Origin: Mytilinidion resinicola | Taxonomy: Eukaryota; Ascomycota; Dothideomycetes; Mytilinidiales; Mytilinidiaceae | Assembly (NCBI RefSeq): GCF_010093595.1 | Contig: NW_022985448.1 | Coordinates: forward strand, 1,406,593-1,470,592 | Reading direction: 5' to 3' | Length of the DNA: 64,000 nucleotides | Shown here: positions 22,851-33,239 of the stretch, one piece after another | How the letters are laid out: every line of letters begins with the position of its first letter | Position numbering within the stretch: position 1 is the first letter of the stretch | Notes under the pieces: model-generated | What the model was told of the DNA's origin: nothing | Databases searched by the model: none | The model's input: the letters and a program-made list of their open reading frames with translations, nothing else | Made by a program: the position numbers and the translations under genes

Positions 22851-24192
22851 GCTCACTCGTGGATGGGTAGGGAAGCTCCGGCCATGGGACTGGCCAAGGC
22901 ATTGCAAGGCTGTCATTCTGCAAGAACGGTAAAGCAGGCTTATCAGTCGAAGTGCGGCTGTTCAACTGAACGTAGGTATGAGTAAAAGTCAAAACCGCAA
23001 GCCTACCAAGTGCGTCGTTTCTTCTCTGGTTTGATGCTTTGCGCTTCATGGCTTACCAGGCTTAATCTCAGGATGCGGGGATGCGGGCCCAACAGTATTG
23101 TGAGTATGTGGTGCGTCATCTCACTATCAAATATCATCAATATATTCTCATTTTCTTTTCTGGAAGTTTCATGATTTCAATAGGCAACTTTCTATATCTT
23201 CCAGCTTTGTTTTTTCTAATCCGAATTGTAAGTCGTTTCATGCTTTTGCTATTGGAACGACTACACCTAGTGCCTCAGCCAGGTTCAAGTACCTAAACAT
23301 GCTACTGCTGTTCTCGTATGCTACTAACCTATGTAGGGGATATTCGGGGTAATAGATGTGGGACGGGTTTCTCAGTTCCCGAGAGCCGAACCAGAGGCTG
23401 CAGTATCCTTGCTCAACGCCACCAGCTTCAAGGGCGACGGGAGCGTCTGAATCTGGCATTGTCCGGGCTTTGTTGTATCTGTGCGAGAAGCTAGTCCGAC
23501 GGAATCGTCCTAGGGTAGTCAACGACGTCTCTTGTCCTTGTTGTGGAGCCCGGGCTCGATCTCAGCAAGAGGAATTAAAAGTGCAAAAAATGCAAACGCC
23601 ATAGTCCCAGCGGGAATCGAACTTCTTGGCGGCAAAAACAAAATGGCAAAACGTAACCACCCAGCTACCGCTGCGCTACTACACTGTAGAGTCGCAATTT
23701 TTTACGGGATCGCTGAGTGGCTACGTTTCTCTGTTGGTTAGTTGAATGGCGACCAAAAATTATAGGTATATTAGGTATCATTTAAGGTTGGACCCTGAAA
23801 ACCTGAGATCATAACAAACGCTCGCCATCACGTGTAACCCGCGCGCCTCACCTGCACCAAGCTCTTTCGACGCCGCATTCTGAAGGTGAGCTATAATTCC
23901 AGGACACTATATCACGTGCTACACTACTTAAAGGAGACTGCTATGTGGAAACAATTTACGCGGTTTTCACTTGATACTAGTGGCTAAAATCTAATTATGG
24001 GTATATAAAACAAGAGCAAGAGAGGAGTCAAGAAATACATCCGTGGGCATCGGCGATCTTATTCGCAATACTCAATCAGTTCCAACGTTTCACTTACTCC
24101 GACGCCGGCACTAACATCATATAAACGCTTTCGAATAGCTTCACCATTCGCGGTCCCCACGAATCTGCTCAGGCACAGGTCCAGTCTCTCTC
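22851..24192. other. Intergenic region around a tRNA-like element
   Basis: A 94-codon minus ORF (23238-23522) could contain further flavoprotein debris but shows no clear motif. A TATATAAAA stretch occurs at about 24003 on the plus strand with a CACGTG at about 23913, but no plus-strand gene follows it. Confidence 0.45.
23600..23685 (-). mobile_element. tRNA-like element, copy C
   Basis: On the minus strand an A-box-like TAGCGCAGCGGTAGCTGG (23678-23661) is followed by T-rich spacer text with two TTTTGCC repeats. A B box (GTTCGATTCCC, 23621-23611) comes next, and then a TTTTTT run. T-arm and acceptor strands do not pair, so it is not a functional tRNA. The T-rich spacer and the CCCGCT after the B box resemble copy B at 42935-43116, but no 3' hairpin was found. 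Confidence 0.4.
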
Positions 24193-24837
24193 TCATGGAC
24201 CGGTTGTCCCTGACACAAACTTCTCAGATCCACCCTGATGATTATCACACTCCGGCCGATAGAAACAAAGCCTCGGCGTAGGACGCGCTGCGCAATTCGA
24301 ATCCTTGTTCTCGTGAACCGTTTCCCAGAGCGAGCACTTTAGCACATCATTCCCGCTGTCAAGGCAATCCCAATCCACCTCCTGATGACTGCGGACGGTA
24401 GTGAGGCTATAAAGCCTTTCCGTCTTTCGAAACTCATCCACATCGCTGTTCGCAGGAACGTTGATCCTGCGATACTGCGCATCTCCGCAGAAGCCGCTCA
24501 TCTGGAAATCCCACGTCGCGCCGCTCTTGTCAAGAAGACCGTGCCAGTTCCATCGCGTTGCGTGGTGCGCGTTCTTCTCGCCGTGCAGGAGGAAGGTGTA
24601 GTGGCCGTCTATGTAGACTTGGACGTCCATCGTGCTTCTGAACTCCCGGACTCCCGGTGGCCCTTGTGAGGCAGAGCAGTGGACTTGCACGCAAGGGAGG
24701 TTTGAAGGGCGCCTCTCGGTGGTGCCGGCGTGCGGGTGCCATGTTTCGCGGATGGGGATTTGGAGGGGTGGGCGCGCGTTGCTTACGGATACGGCGAGGA
24801 AGAGTACTATTAGGGCGACGAGTGGTACGGATATCAT
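24193..24837 (-). CDS. Small secreted cysteine-containing protein (214 aa)
   Basis: The start at 24837 opens with a classic signal peptide: a hydrophobic core over residues 4-16 and likely cleavage after SNA around residue 21. The mature protein has eight cysteines, an even number compatible with four disulfides. The frame extends upstream to 25176, but that extension reads through an inverted-repeat element and has no signal sequence, so it is rejected. No family was recognised. It lacks introns. Small size, secretion and cysteine content make it an effector-like candidate; that is inference. The nearest upstream structure is the 152-bp hairpin element 265 bp before the ATG. Confidence 0.7.
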   Translation of the reverse strand: MISVPLVALIVLFLAVSVSNARPPLQIPIRETWHPHAGTTERRPSNLPCVQVHCSASQGPPGVREFRSTMDVQVYIDGHYTFLLHGEKNAHHATRWNWHGLLDKSGATWDFQMSGFCGDAQYRRINVPANSDVDEFRKTERLYSLTTVRSHQEVDWDCLDSGNDVLKCSLWETVHENKDSNCAARPTPRLCFYRPECDNHQGGSEKFVSGTTGP

Positions 24838-25101
24838 CTTGGATGCAAGCAAGCAAATAATGCACGCCGCCGCAGCCTGCTCAAGATATCGAGCACAAAA
24901 CGGGTTAGATAAGGTAGTTCTGAAGGTGAGCTCATGTGCGATACTGGCAGAAATGGTGAGTTTGGGGATGTTAAGACTGAAGGCGTTGCTCCGCCCTCCC
25001 CCCCCCATATTCCGAACTGTGCCGTACGGTGCTGCGCATTGCGTCGTTTGGAACCACTTTGGGGGCCAACTTGGGCTCGTATCTTTCGTTCTAAGCTTGC
25101 T

Positions 25102-25253
25102 GTACAAGGGGGTAACCTGAGCGGGCTGCTCGCCCTCCTTGTCAGTTTTAGGGGCATTATAGTCGTACCCGCACAATTTTCCTAGGATATTACTATAATG
25201 CCCCCAAAACTGACAAGGAGGGCGAGCAGCCCGCTCAGGTTACCCCCTTGTAC
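25102..25253. mobile_element. MITE-like element: 62-bp inverted repeats, 28-bp spacer
   Basis: Arms 25102-25163 and 25192-25253 are reverse complements with a single mismatch (25150 against 25205), separated by 28 bp. The ends are GTACAAGGGGG and its complement. The whole 152-bp unit could fold into one long hairpin. No transposase and no clear target-site duplication was found. The near-perfect arms suggest recent origin or selection. Its position is 265 bp upstream of the secreted-protein start at 24837. Confidence 0.85.
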
Positions 25254-25465
25254 TTGGTCAGCTTGAACGTCTAGGATGGCCCTCCCAGCCTCGCCAAGCA
25301 TGAGTGGTGGCGCAGCGACAGGTAAGCGATTTGCATTCTTATCCTTCTGACTAGAAGTATGGAACTCCATTATCATGCCAACTTTTTGTTTGGTTTGTCT
25401 CCTGTGAAATGGCTTCAAAGTGCTTCGGTGGCATCCCGTAAGATTCTCACTGGATATGCGAATTA

Positions 25466-25700
25466 GACGCTCGGGAACTTGACATTCACCCCAGCTGAGT
25501 CTTCGATGCCCTAGGAGCGTCTCACGCTATTTCCTACATACCCCAACCGCAATATCCCTGCCTTTCAACTTGGGGCCACCAGTACTTCGAATCAGCGGGT
25601 AGATTCACAGCCTCAAGGCTTTGACATTCACGAAATCCAAGTATGATATCACGCAGTGGAGTCTCACACCATTTCCTTTGTACCCAAACGCAATATCATT
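25466..25700 (-). repeat. Dispersed 141-bp repeat family, two diverged copies
   Basis: Two copies about 145 bp apart share TTGACATTCAC and, about 40 bp later, GAGTCTCAC-CATTTCC or GCGTCTCACGCTATTTCC, then a CGCAATATC end. These cores are the reverse complement of the tandem units at 33240-34018. This is the most diverged of three loci in the window. Confidence 0.6.
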
Positions 25701-26112
25701 AGCGTTCCATTCACGACCATGATCCCATTTGATTCATCAAGCAGATCAACACGATGTTGAGGTCAGATGCGGTTGCAAATGAGGTTGTCTCTTGACTGAA
25801 TGGCTGTCTGCTTGCTGGGCCAGTCCTGACAGTGGTGTCGAGCGAGCAAGAGTGGAGCCCGAGCAGTGGTATGTCCATGTTCACGACGTTATGATCTACT
25901 ACTGTGTAATTTGGTGTTTTTGGGGGAAATTCTTCCAATTTGTCTATTTATTGTAGTCCACGGAAAGGGCCAAAGAGCAAAAGAGAGCAGTTTAAGGCCC
26001 GAGAGGAGAGTGAAGAGGAAGCCGTAGCTCATCCCAAATGCCAGAACCAAAGAAAAGAACCAAACATTAATACAAGTAGAAGAAAAGAAGCCCGCCTCGT
26101 CCCAAAGACCAT
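25701..26112. other. Short intergenic, no feature seen
   Basis: It lies between the dispersed repeat and the 3' end of the WG/GW-repeat gene, probably that gene's 3' untranslated region and terminator. Confidence 0.5.
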
Positions 26113-29100
26113 TCACCAACCACCCTTTGGTGCAGGAGCGCCACTGCTCCAGCCGCCACCGCCAGCTCCACTCTCCCAATTGTCGTTGTTATTGTCATCA
26201 TTCTTCACCGAACCGCCCCATCCGTTGTTGGTGTCATTCTTCTTCGCCGACCCCTCCGCCGAGCCTCCCCAGCCGTTCTTGTCGTTGCTCTTCTTCGCTG
26301 ACTCCTTTGCAGAGCCCTTCTGAGACTGCGATCCCCATCCTCCACCTGTTTCAGCCGGAGCGTCATTGCCCCAACCACCGCCATTCCCAGCGTCTCCCTT
26401 ATCGTCATTCTTGCCCCAATCAGCCACCGAAGCCGCCTTTTGTGACCCGGAATGGTGCGAACGCGACTTGTTGCCCTCGGACTTCTTCCCCGAGCGCTCG
26501 CTCCGCTTCGTCGCGCCACTACTAGACCGCAGTCTCAGCATCGCCTCAACCATCTCCTCTTTGCTCATATTGAGCAGCTTGTCTCGAAGGTCGTCTTCGT
26601 TCTGCGTCTCCACCATCATCTCATCTAGGTCGTTATCCAGCACGTCTTTGCCGAGGATTTTCTTCAGCGCGTCTCGAGAGCGGTACTTGAAGCGGAAGAC
26701 GGCGTAGGGTTTCTCGAGCGAGTCCATGTACTCTGGTCTGCCGATACGGTGGTGATAATCTGAGCCCTTGCCGGCGCGGACTTGGTGGTCTAGGGCCTCC
26801 TTCTTTGCGTGCGAAGAGGGGATCCTAAGGAGAGGCTCTTCGGGTTCAAGATAGACTTGCTTCGCTTTGGGTGCTCTAGCCGATATGTCGGAGAAGGTGT
26901 CGGAGAAATCGTCACGAAGAGTGGGCTTCTTGTCGTTCCAGGTGGACCAGTACGACCGAGGGGCTGTCGATGGAGGCGGAAGGTACGTAGAAGGTTTGTG
27001 GTTCGATGAGTCGTGGGAGGATTTGTGTGAGGACTTGGAGTCACTCTTTCGGGAGGTCGATTTATTGTCGTTGTCTCCCGTGCCCCATGCGTCACCGGCC
27101 TGAGACGCTGGCTTGTCGTTATTGTCCTCATTGCCCCAGCCAGCATTACCGGCGTCGTTGCCCCATCCTCCACTATTGCTCTCGGGTTTGTCCCCATTGG
27201 CCGAACCTGTCTTTTCATCTTCGTTTCCCCAGCCCGTGTTGGCATCTTGGTCGTTTCCGCCCCCTCCCCATCCATCCCCATCATTATTTGTGTCGTCCTC
27301 TTTCGAATCTTGATTTTCGGTCGAACCCCAACCATTATCGTCGTTCTCCTGCTTGTCGTTTGACCCCCAGCCATCATCATCGTTCTTCGCTTGATCATCT
27401 CCGCCGGTAGCCCATCCATCATCGTTCTTGTCTTCTTCAGGTTGGGTTTCTTGGGTGCCCCATCCATCAGTGTCTCCTCCGCTTTCTTTCTGGGTATCAT
27501 CGTTTCCAGCTCCCCACCCGGCCCCCCCACCCTTGTCTCCTCCGCTACTCCAAGGATCGGCATCTTCTTTTTTCTTCTTATCTTTCTTGCTGCTGCCTCC
27601 CCAGGAGTCATCGGCATCGGCTGTCTTCCCGGAACCCCATCCTTGGTCCACAGAGGCGTCATCTTTCTCCTTCGAGGTGTCGTCTCCCCAACCCGAAGTT
27701 TTCTTGTTACCCCAGCTCGTGTCCGATTTATTATCATCGTCTTTTTTTTCTCCGGCTTCGCCCCAAGGTTCACTGACTTCTTCGGCACCCCAGCCGTCCT
27801 TCTTACTCTTCTCACTCTTGCTGGTGCCCTGGCCGAGCTCCTCGAGTTGCTTCATGAGCAGCTGGATGCTTGACTGCAGTTCTACCGTCTTATCCACCTT
27901 GTCCTCTTCTTCAGTCTTGTCTACACCCCATGTATCATCGTCGTCACTGGTCTCTTTGATCGTAGCCCGGCTCGTTCGGCGGCTGGTACGTCTGGATGTC
28001 GATGGGCTCCAGGACACTTCCTTGAACTTCGGATCTTTCTCCTTTGTCAGCTTCTTGAGCGCCTTCAGCTCATTCATGATATGCTTTAAGTCTGAATCAT
28101 CTCGGGACTTGCGGCGAGATCGTCCCGACTTTTGTCCTGATGCTTTGACAGTAGTTTCAGAGGTCCAAGAGTCCTGGTCGTCGGCGGCTTCCCAGGGATC
28201 ATTGTTTGATTCGCCTTTTCTACTGCTGCCCCATTTCGCACTTGCACGGCGATTTTTGGTCGAGACGTCGTCGACGTCGGCCTCCCAGAGATCATCTTTC
28301 GACTGACCTCCGCCATTTCCGGTGCTACCCCATTTTCCACCCGCATGGCTCTCTTTAGACGAGACGTGGTCGTCATCAATCTCCCAGGGATCACCTTGCA
28401 AGCCGCCTTTTCCATTCTCCGTACCACCCCATTGTCTATTCGAGCGGCGGTCTTTGGAAGAGACTCCACCGCGGCCCCTTGAGTTCCGAGATCTTGAGCT
28501 GTGGGAGGTGGCGCCTGATTTATGACGGGATCCAGAGAAGACTACCGAGCCTGAGTCGCTCTCGGAGGATGGATAAGTGCCTGGCACTTTACCATGGCGA
28601 GCACGATGGCGTCGCTGGCTCTCTCGGCTCCCGGGCGAGTGTTCATCTGAAGGTTCGTAAGCTGTATGCCCTTTGTTAGCATGCTGTTGACAGGCAAAAG
28701 AACTAGAAATCAAATTACACAGATCATCGCTAAAATGAACATGTTTTTGCATACCATGTGTCTGACGCAGATGAGTATAGTACTTCGGATGAGCGCGCTC
28801 ATCAATCCAACTCGCTTCATCGTGCTGGTCTTGCGTGCTTGGGCGGCGACGAGTTTCTTCCACAGGATCGTTCACCAACCTCAGACTGGAAAGTAGCTTG
28901 CTGATGTTATCGCTGATGTCGTCACTAGATTCGCGACGCCACTCTGGGCGGTAGGTCTCGGGAATATCGAGGGGACTGTGTAGGCCGTGAGCAGTGTGTT
29001 TTCCACGTCGGCTTCCCCTACGGCTGTCGTAAGATGGTCCCCAGTCGTCTGCGCTTCCATCCAAAAACTGGGGTAGTCGTGGAGGCGAATCGCAAGCGCC

Positions 29101-29775
29101 ATCGAAGAGACCGAACAAGCCGCCAATGCTGCCTCCATTGTCAGACTTGGCCGGTGGTGGAGTCACAGCGCGCCCAGGTGCTTTCTTCGTAGCTATCACA
29201 GCGTTCTTGCCTTTCGGAGCTGGCTTCACTAGTGTAGGTTTCGACAGGCGTGGGATGGGGCCATTTGTGAAGACGTCTCCGGTGCATCGTAATACAATAA
29301 TCTCAATGGTGCCGACAGCGTAGAGGACATCGGGAGAGATATCGGGAGCTTCATCAGCCGAGACTGTATCTGTCAGATCAGGATGTGGAAGATTCGCGAA
29401 TCGAACGTTTTTACCAACATTGAGCTTTTCGAAGCTCCACTCACGGCCGAGGAATCTTCCATCTGAGCGCGTCTCCTCTTTCTGGCGGACACGAAAGTCG
29501 ACAAGTGTACGATCCAATGACACAGTGCCGTCCGGAATGATGAGGCCTTGCCGATTACGGTTGCACTGGTAGACACCGTCTATGTATACAAACATGGCGA
29601 GACCAGGTGCGATATACCCCGATGTGGTGAGGTGTACAGTGAAGGGTTTCGGATTCGTCGGGATCGGAATGTAGGCTTCGACGACTCCATCGCTGTAGGT
29701 AACTCCATATTCGTGGAGCTTCTCATACGAACCAGCGAGCTCGATAGAGCAGTTGATGTCTTTGAGGGAAGGCAT
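26113..29775 (-). CDS. Large WG/GW-repeat protein with N-terminal beta-rich domain (1189 aa)
   Basis: Exons 28755-29775 and 26113-28661. The 93-nt intron (GTATGC donor, CATACAG acceptor, GCTAACA branch) is a multiple of three and would otherwise add 31 unlike residues. Residues 1-170 form a beta-rich domain resembling the fungal DUF7918 type (EYGVTYSDGVVEAYIPI, MFVYIDGVYQ). About 25 WG dipeptides follow in acidic, Asn/Asp/Lys-rich disordered sequence: a threefold repeat of about 35 aa with WG and DPWE/DLWE (about residues 410-505), a dense block at about 620-875, and a C-terminal block after 1080. A folded-looking segment with PYAVFRFKYRS lies near 990. Tandem WG/GW motifs are known Argonaute-hook ligands; such a role here is inference. 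ATG 29775 has no upstream competitor. Confidence 0.85.
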   Translation of the reverse strand: MPSLKDINCSIELAGSYEKLHEYGVTYSDGVVEAYIPIPTNPKPFTVHLTTSGYIAPGLAMFVYIDGVYQCNRNRQGLIIPDGTVSLDRTLVDFRVRQKEETRSDGRFLGREWSFEKLNVGKNVRFANLPHPDLTDTVSADEAPDISPDVLYAVGTIEIIVLRCTGDVFTNGPIPRLSKPTLVKPAPKGKNAVIATKKAPGRAVTPPPAKSDNGGSIGGLFGLFDGACDSPPRLPQFLDGSADDWGPSYDSRRGSRRGKHTAHGLHSPLDIPETYRPEWRRESSDDISDNISKLLSSLRLVNDPVEETRRRPSTQDQHDEASWIDERAHPKYYTHLRQTHGMQKHVHFSDDLCNLISSSFACQQHANKGHTAYEPSDEHSPGSRESQRRHRARHGKVPGTYPSSESDSGSVVFSGSRHKSGATSHSSRSRNSRGRGGVSSKDRRSNRQWGGTENGKGGLQGDPWEIDDDHVSSKESHAGGKWGSTGNGGGQSKDDLWEADVDDVSTKNRRASAKWGSSRKGESNNDPWEAADDQDSWTSETTVKASGQKSGRSRRKSRDDSDLKHIMNELKALKKLTKEKDPKFKEVSWSPSTSRRTSRRTSRATIKETSDDDDTWGVDKTEEEDKVDKTVELQSSIQLLMKQLEELGQGTSKSEKSKKDGWGAEEVSEPWGEAGEKKDDDNKSDTSWGNKKTSGWGDDTSKEKDDASVDQGWGSGKTADADDSWGGSSKKDKKKKEDADPWSSGGDKGGGAGWGAGNDDTQKESGGDTDGWGTQETQPEEDKNDDGWATGGDDQAKNDDDGWGSNDKQENDDNGWGSTENQDSKEDDTNNDGDGWGGGGNDQDANTGWGNEDEKTGSANGDKPESNSGGWGNDAGNAGWGNEDNNDKPASQAGDAWGTGDNDNKSTSRKSDSKSSHKSSHDSSNHKPSTYLPPPSTAPRSYWSTWNDKKPTLRDDFSDTFSDISARAPKAKQVYLEPEEPLLRIPSSHAKKEALDHQVRAGKGSDYHHRIGRPEYMDSLEKPYAVFRFKYRSRDALKKILGKDVLDNDLDEMMVETQNEDDLRDKLLNMSKEEMVEAMLRLRSSSGATKRSERSGKKSEGNKSRSHHSGSQKAASVADWGKNDDKGDAGNGGGWGNDAPAETGGGWGSQSQKGSAKESAKKSNDKNGWGGSAEGSAKKNDTNNGWGGSVKNDDNNNDNWESGAGGGGWSSGAPAPKGGW

Positions 29776-31734
29776 AGGTAGGTTTGGAGTGAGATCAATT
29801 CAGATGAGCCGATGTAGACATGTAAACACCAAGTCTTGTTGTGACAGTTTAGTTGACAGCCGGATTAGGGCAGGGTGATGTTATGTCGAGAGGCAGATGA
29901 GGTCGGGCGCAGGGGTGTTACGTCTGAGCCAATGTAGGAGGATGGTGAAGCTGACGCCAAAGGCCCTGCTCACCGCCGTCAGCTGGAGGTTCACGCCGCA
30001 CGTTCACGCGCACACGAGCGAGGTTGACGATAGTGGAGAGGAGAAGAGAAGGGTGGGAGTGACTAACTTTTCAAGTGAACGTGTGCAGAGCCCCGCCGAG
30101 CGTGTGCTGGAGATGTGGGAGAGTTTTGCGGGCCCGCCGCCGCAAAGCGAAAACAAAAGGGCAGGAGCGGCAGCCTGCGTTCACGTGATCTGGATAGCAA
30201 CGGCAACGATCCCAATCGACTCATCGAACAATAGGAAGAATAGCTATTGACGAAGGAGGCGGAGTATAGTTCTTCTATATAGATGCGGGTGCTCCAGAGG
30301 TTCCTTCCTTCAACACTTTCTTGGGTAGCTTTTCTCATCGCGGAATGTCCATATATCAACCCCTACCAGAAACGGCACTTTGAGAAAAGCAGGGGTTCTT
30401 ACCGTTGCTAGACTTACATTACGCTCTAGTCTATTGAGGTTACCCGAATCGTAGCTACTATGGGGCCAGTAAGAGATCTATCCTAAGGTTATGGCTCCAT
30501 GAAGGGACCATAGTTGTGGGAATTGGAGCGTCTTCTGTGTTGGACCTACCACCCTTTCGAATTGGGACCCCAACCAGCTCCTGAGCATGCCCAAGGACTT
30601 GTAAGTCTAAGACCACTACCTTTGTCTTGAAGGCATTGGTTCTGCTGTCGTGGGGAGCCAGTGACGTCGCAGCCCCTCCAAACCCACCGATCACGGAGCG
30701 CTCCTCTTCCAGAGGGTGCCGCACGTTCTTCTCAGGCCCATGTGATTTTGAATGAAAGATAAGAGTGCTCGGCGGGCATGTGCGCGAGCAATTCTACTTC
30801 CTTGTGGTCGCACAAATGGCGGATGATACTTCTGAGAGATAAGAAAGGGGTAACATACCAATACAGGACAGCTCACCCAATGGCCTTACGTATGCCAGCA
30901 TCGTCATCCCGGGCCGGAGAACATGAGTGTCTGATTTGCGACAACTACGACTAAATCGCCAACGCGCCGCCCGTTGTGCTTACAGAAGCGCTGGCTCTAA
31001 TGGACCTCTTACGGCAGCCCTACCATCTACGACTGTCGCGTCTGCAGCGCCGCGTGATATTTAATTCACAGGCGCAACCACCAGGAAACAGGCGTCATAT
31101 GCTTTTATCCTAATGTCGATGCCGCGATACTGCGTACCCGGAGATGAGGCTGTAGGGCTGCGATGCTGCCAGGCCCTCAACAGCCGGGGCTGTCCCGGCG
31201 CTATGGCTCGCCAAATCCGCGCTAGTCCCAAAGCGTTGTCCCATTTCACAACCACCACGCTGCGTGGTCGACGATGTATTGCTCCACGCCTCCCAGAGCT
31301 TCAAGCGACATATCGTAGGGTGTGAATTGTGACTGCGCAGCACGATGGCACTTTTGCTGTCTTTTCGCATGCTGTTTGGCGAATTGGTGGTGCTTCAAGT
31401 ACTTCAGCATCGCGGTGAGCTCGTGGCCCTCATGGCACGGTGAATGCGCCCGTGCCCAGTTGGCCGCCGCGCTTCAGATACTTCGAATTTGACCCGCCAC
31501 CGTCTTTTCCTCCCACAGTATTTTCACTTCGCTCGCTGCGCTGAGAACCTTCTCTTCTACATCCTCTGCGCGCGGTCGCCATCTCACGAATCTCTTTACA
31601 TCTACGCTTCTTCTTCATGGCCTAGGACAGTCGCACGTAGTGCAGCTGTTTTGGGTATCCTCTCCACTCCTCTTAGCTCTTTCTCGGGATCTGGCGTTTC
31701 GACGGTTTGGCGTTGACGTTTTCTTTCGATCACC
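29776..31734. other. Intergenic between divergent genes
   Basis: It contains the promoters of the WG/GW-repeat gene (left) and of the gene starting at 31735 (right). A TCACGTGA motif lies at about 30182. Short ORFs on both strands show no family resemblance. Confidence 0.5.
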
Positions 31735-33065
31735 ATGTAAGTCGCGCCGGCAGCTCACTATGCTGCGTTCTTCCCATACGCTGGCATTCCTTGCGTCAAT
31801 TGCCTGATGCTGACAAGGCGCAGGTCTCTCCTCTTTCTTCGTCGCCGCTACGAACGAGTCGTCAAGCGCATCGTTGAAGTTCATCATCCCAAGGCCGCAA
31901 TCCCTCTCGCGCAGCTCTTCCTCGACTCTCTCACGGTCTCCGATTTCGCGAACCTCCCCGATCCGTAAGTAGCTCTCATTCTGTCGTATCAAACCGCTTC
32001 TGACCCTTTTATAGGGATGATTTCTTCACCGCCTTCCTCGACCAAGACCACCTCCCACCCCACACCTGGGATCTCATCGTCCAAAAGCTCAATTCTGCTG
32101 TTGTCGACTATGTGCACTATCTCGAGACCAACAGATTGGACGACTTGAAGGTCACCTGGCCAGTCAGCCTCCAAATCGACCCTCCAGCTCAGCTCTCCTG
32201 GCTTCGTGGATACGCCGGCGAATTCCCCCCCGAGGAAGCGAAAGCAATGCAAGCCGCATGGGACTTACGCTACACCGCGGAGCCCTTCGACCCCTCCACC
32301 GGCTGTGCAGGCTTCTCCGTCGTCTGTCGCAAATCTGTGGTCACGTGGTTCGAGTCGCAATGCCCACACTGGAACGTCTGCTTCGAGGAAAACATCGAAC
32401 CAGCCCTGCGCCCCGACGTCTCCCTCGCTCCCACCTCCGAGGCCCTCCGTGCTGCCCACATCACCCGCTGCGAGGCCCTCTTTCGTCAGAAGATGGGGAA
32501 CTACGTCCCGATGGACCTGACGCGGGGTGACGACCCGTGGTACCCCTTTCCCCGCCCCGGCCACACGAGACGTCCCAACTCGGACAAGCCTGCGCGTCCT
32601 CTTGTCGCTGTCGTCACCAAGTCGAAGGAAGCCAGACAGACGGTCCAAGACGCCAAAATCGACGCGAAAGTGAGCCGAATCACGAGCACCTGGCGCCCCG
32701 TCTTCGAAACCAAGGCCAGAGCGCAGCAGTACCTCAAGGAATGGAACAAGCGCTTCAAATCGCGCCGTCCTGCGCCCCCGCCTGCTCTGCCTGTCGCCAA
32801 GCCGGAGGACCCCCAGGAGGGCAGCTGGGCCTCGACAGCGTGCTCGGGGGAGAGCCTGCCAATTGAGGCGTCGTTCAAGACTGCACAGGAGATGATGCGG
32901 AATCGGGCGAAGTCTGCTGCGGGTTTGGGGACCCCGATCCCGGGTCGAGGTGCTCCGGAGGAGGTGAGTGTGAGCTACGGAGTCAAGCTCGGGTCGAAGC
33001 CTTGTGATTCAGGCTTCATGGAAGCGTATGTTGGATCCCGTCTTGGTCGCATTGAGGAGGCGTAG
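31735..33065 (+). CDS. Uncharacterised protein with intron-split start codon (397 aa)
   Basis: Exons 31735-31736, 31824-31964 and 32015-33065. The first donor follows the bases AT in CACC-AT-GTAAGT, and the acceptor GCGCAG is followed by G, so the initiator ATG would be assembled by splicing. Unspliced, that ATG runs directly into TAA. The spliced frame begins MSLLFLRRRYERVVKRIVEV, continues through the 50-nt second intron (LPDP-DDFFTAF) and stays open to the stop. No methionine occurs before residue 100 otherwise. The central region contains CPHWNVCFEEN and the C-terminal half is basic and Pro-rich. No family recognised. The 141-bp tandem repeat begins about 175 bp after the stop. Confidence 0.75.
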
Positions 33066-33239
33066 GGGCGGGTTTCGGGCCTTTTGGTGGTTATTTGGAC
33101 GGTTCTGTCCCCTCTTTGGGGCCTTTTGGGCGATTTTGCGTACGAAGTGGCCAGGTATAGGGGTACTTCTGGTAGTAATAGTGACCAGAGAAGGGAGTAG
33201 GGCTTGGGAGATATCCGGGTGTGTGTTTTCCGTAGGTTT

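Noticed and set aside
24838..25176. In-frame N-terminal extension of the secreted protein
   Set aside because: It translates part of the inverted-repeat element and would bury the signal peptide.
26790..27815. 341-codon minus-strand ORF in another frame of the WG/GW gene
   Set aside because: Overlaps the coding repeats; Arg/Thr/Met-rich composition is the alternate-frame reading of GAY/GGN-rich repeats.
27428..28306. 292-codon plus-strand ORF (and a 160-codon one) opposite the WG/GW gene
   Set aside because: Ser/Pro/Leu-rich antisense shadow of the repetitive minus-strand coding sequence, with no family resemblance.
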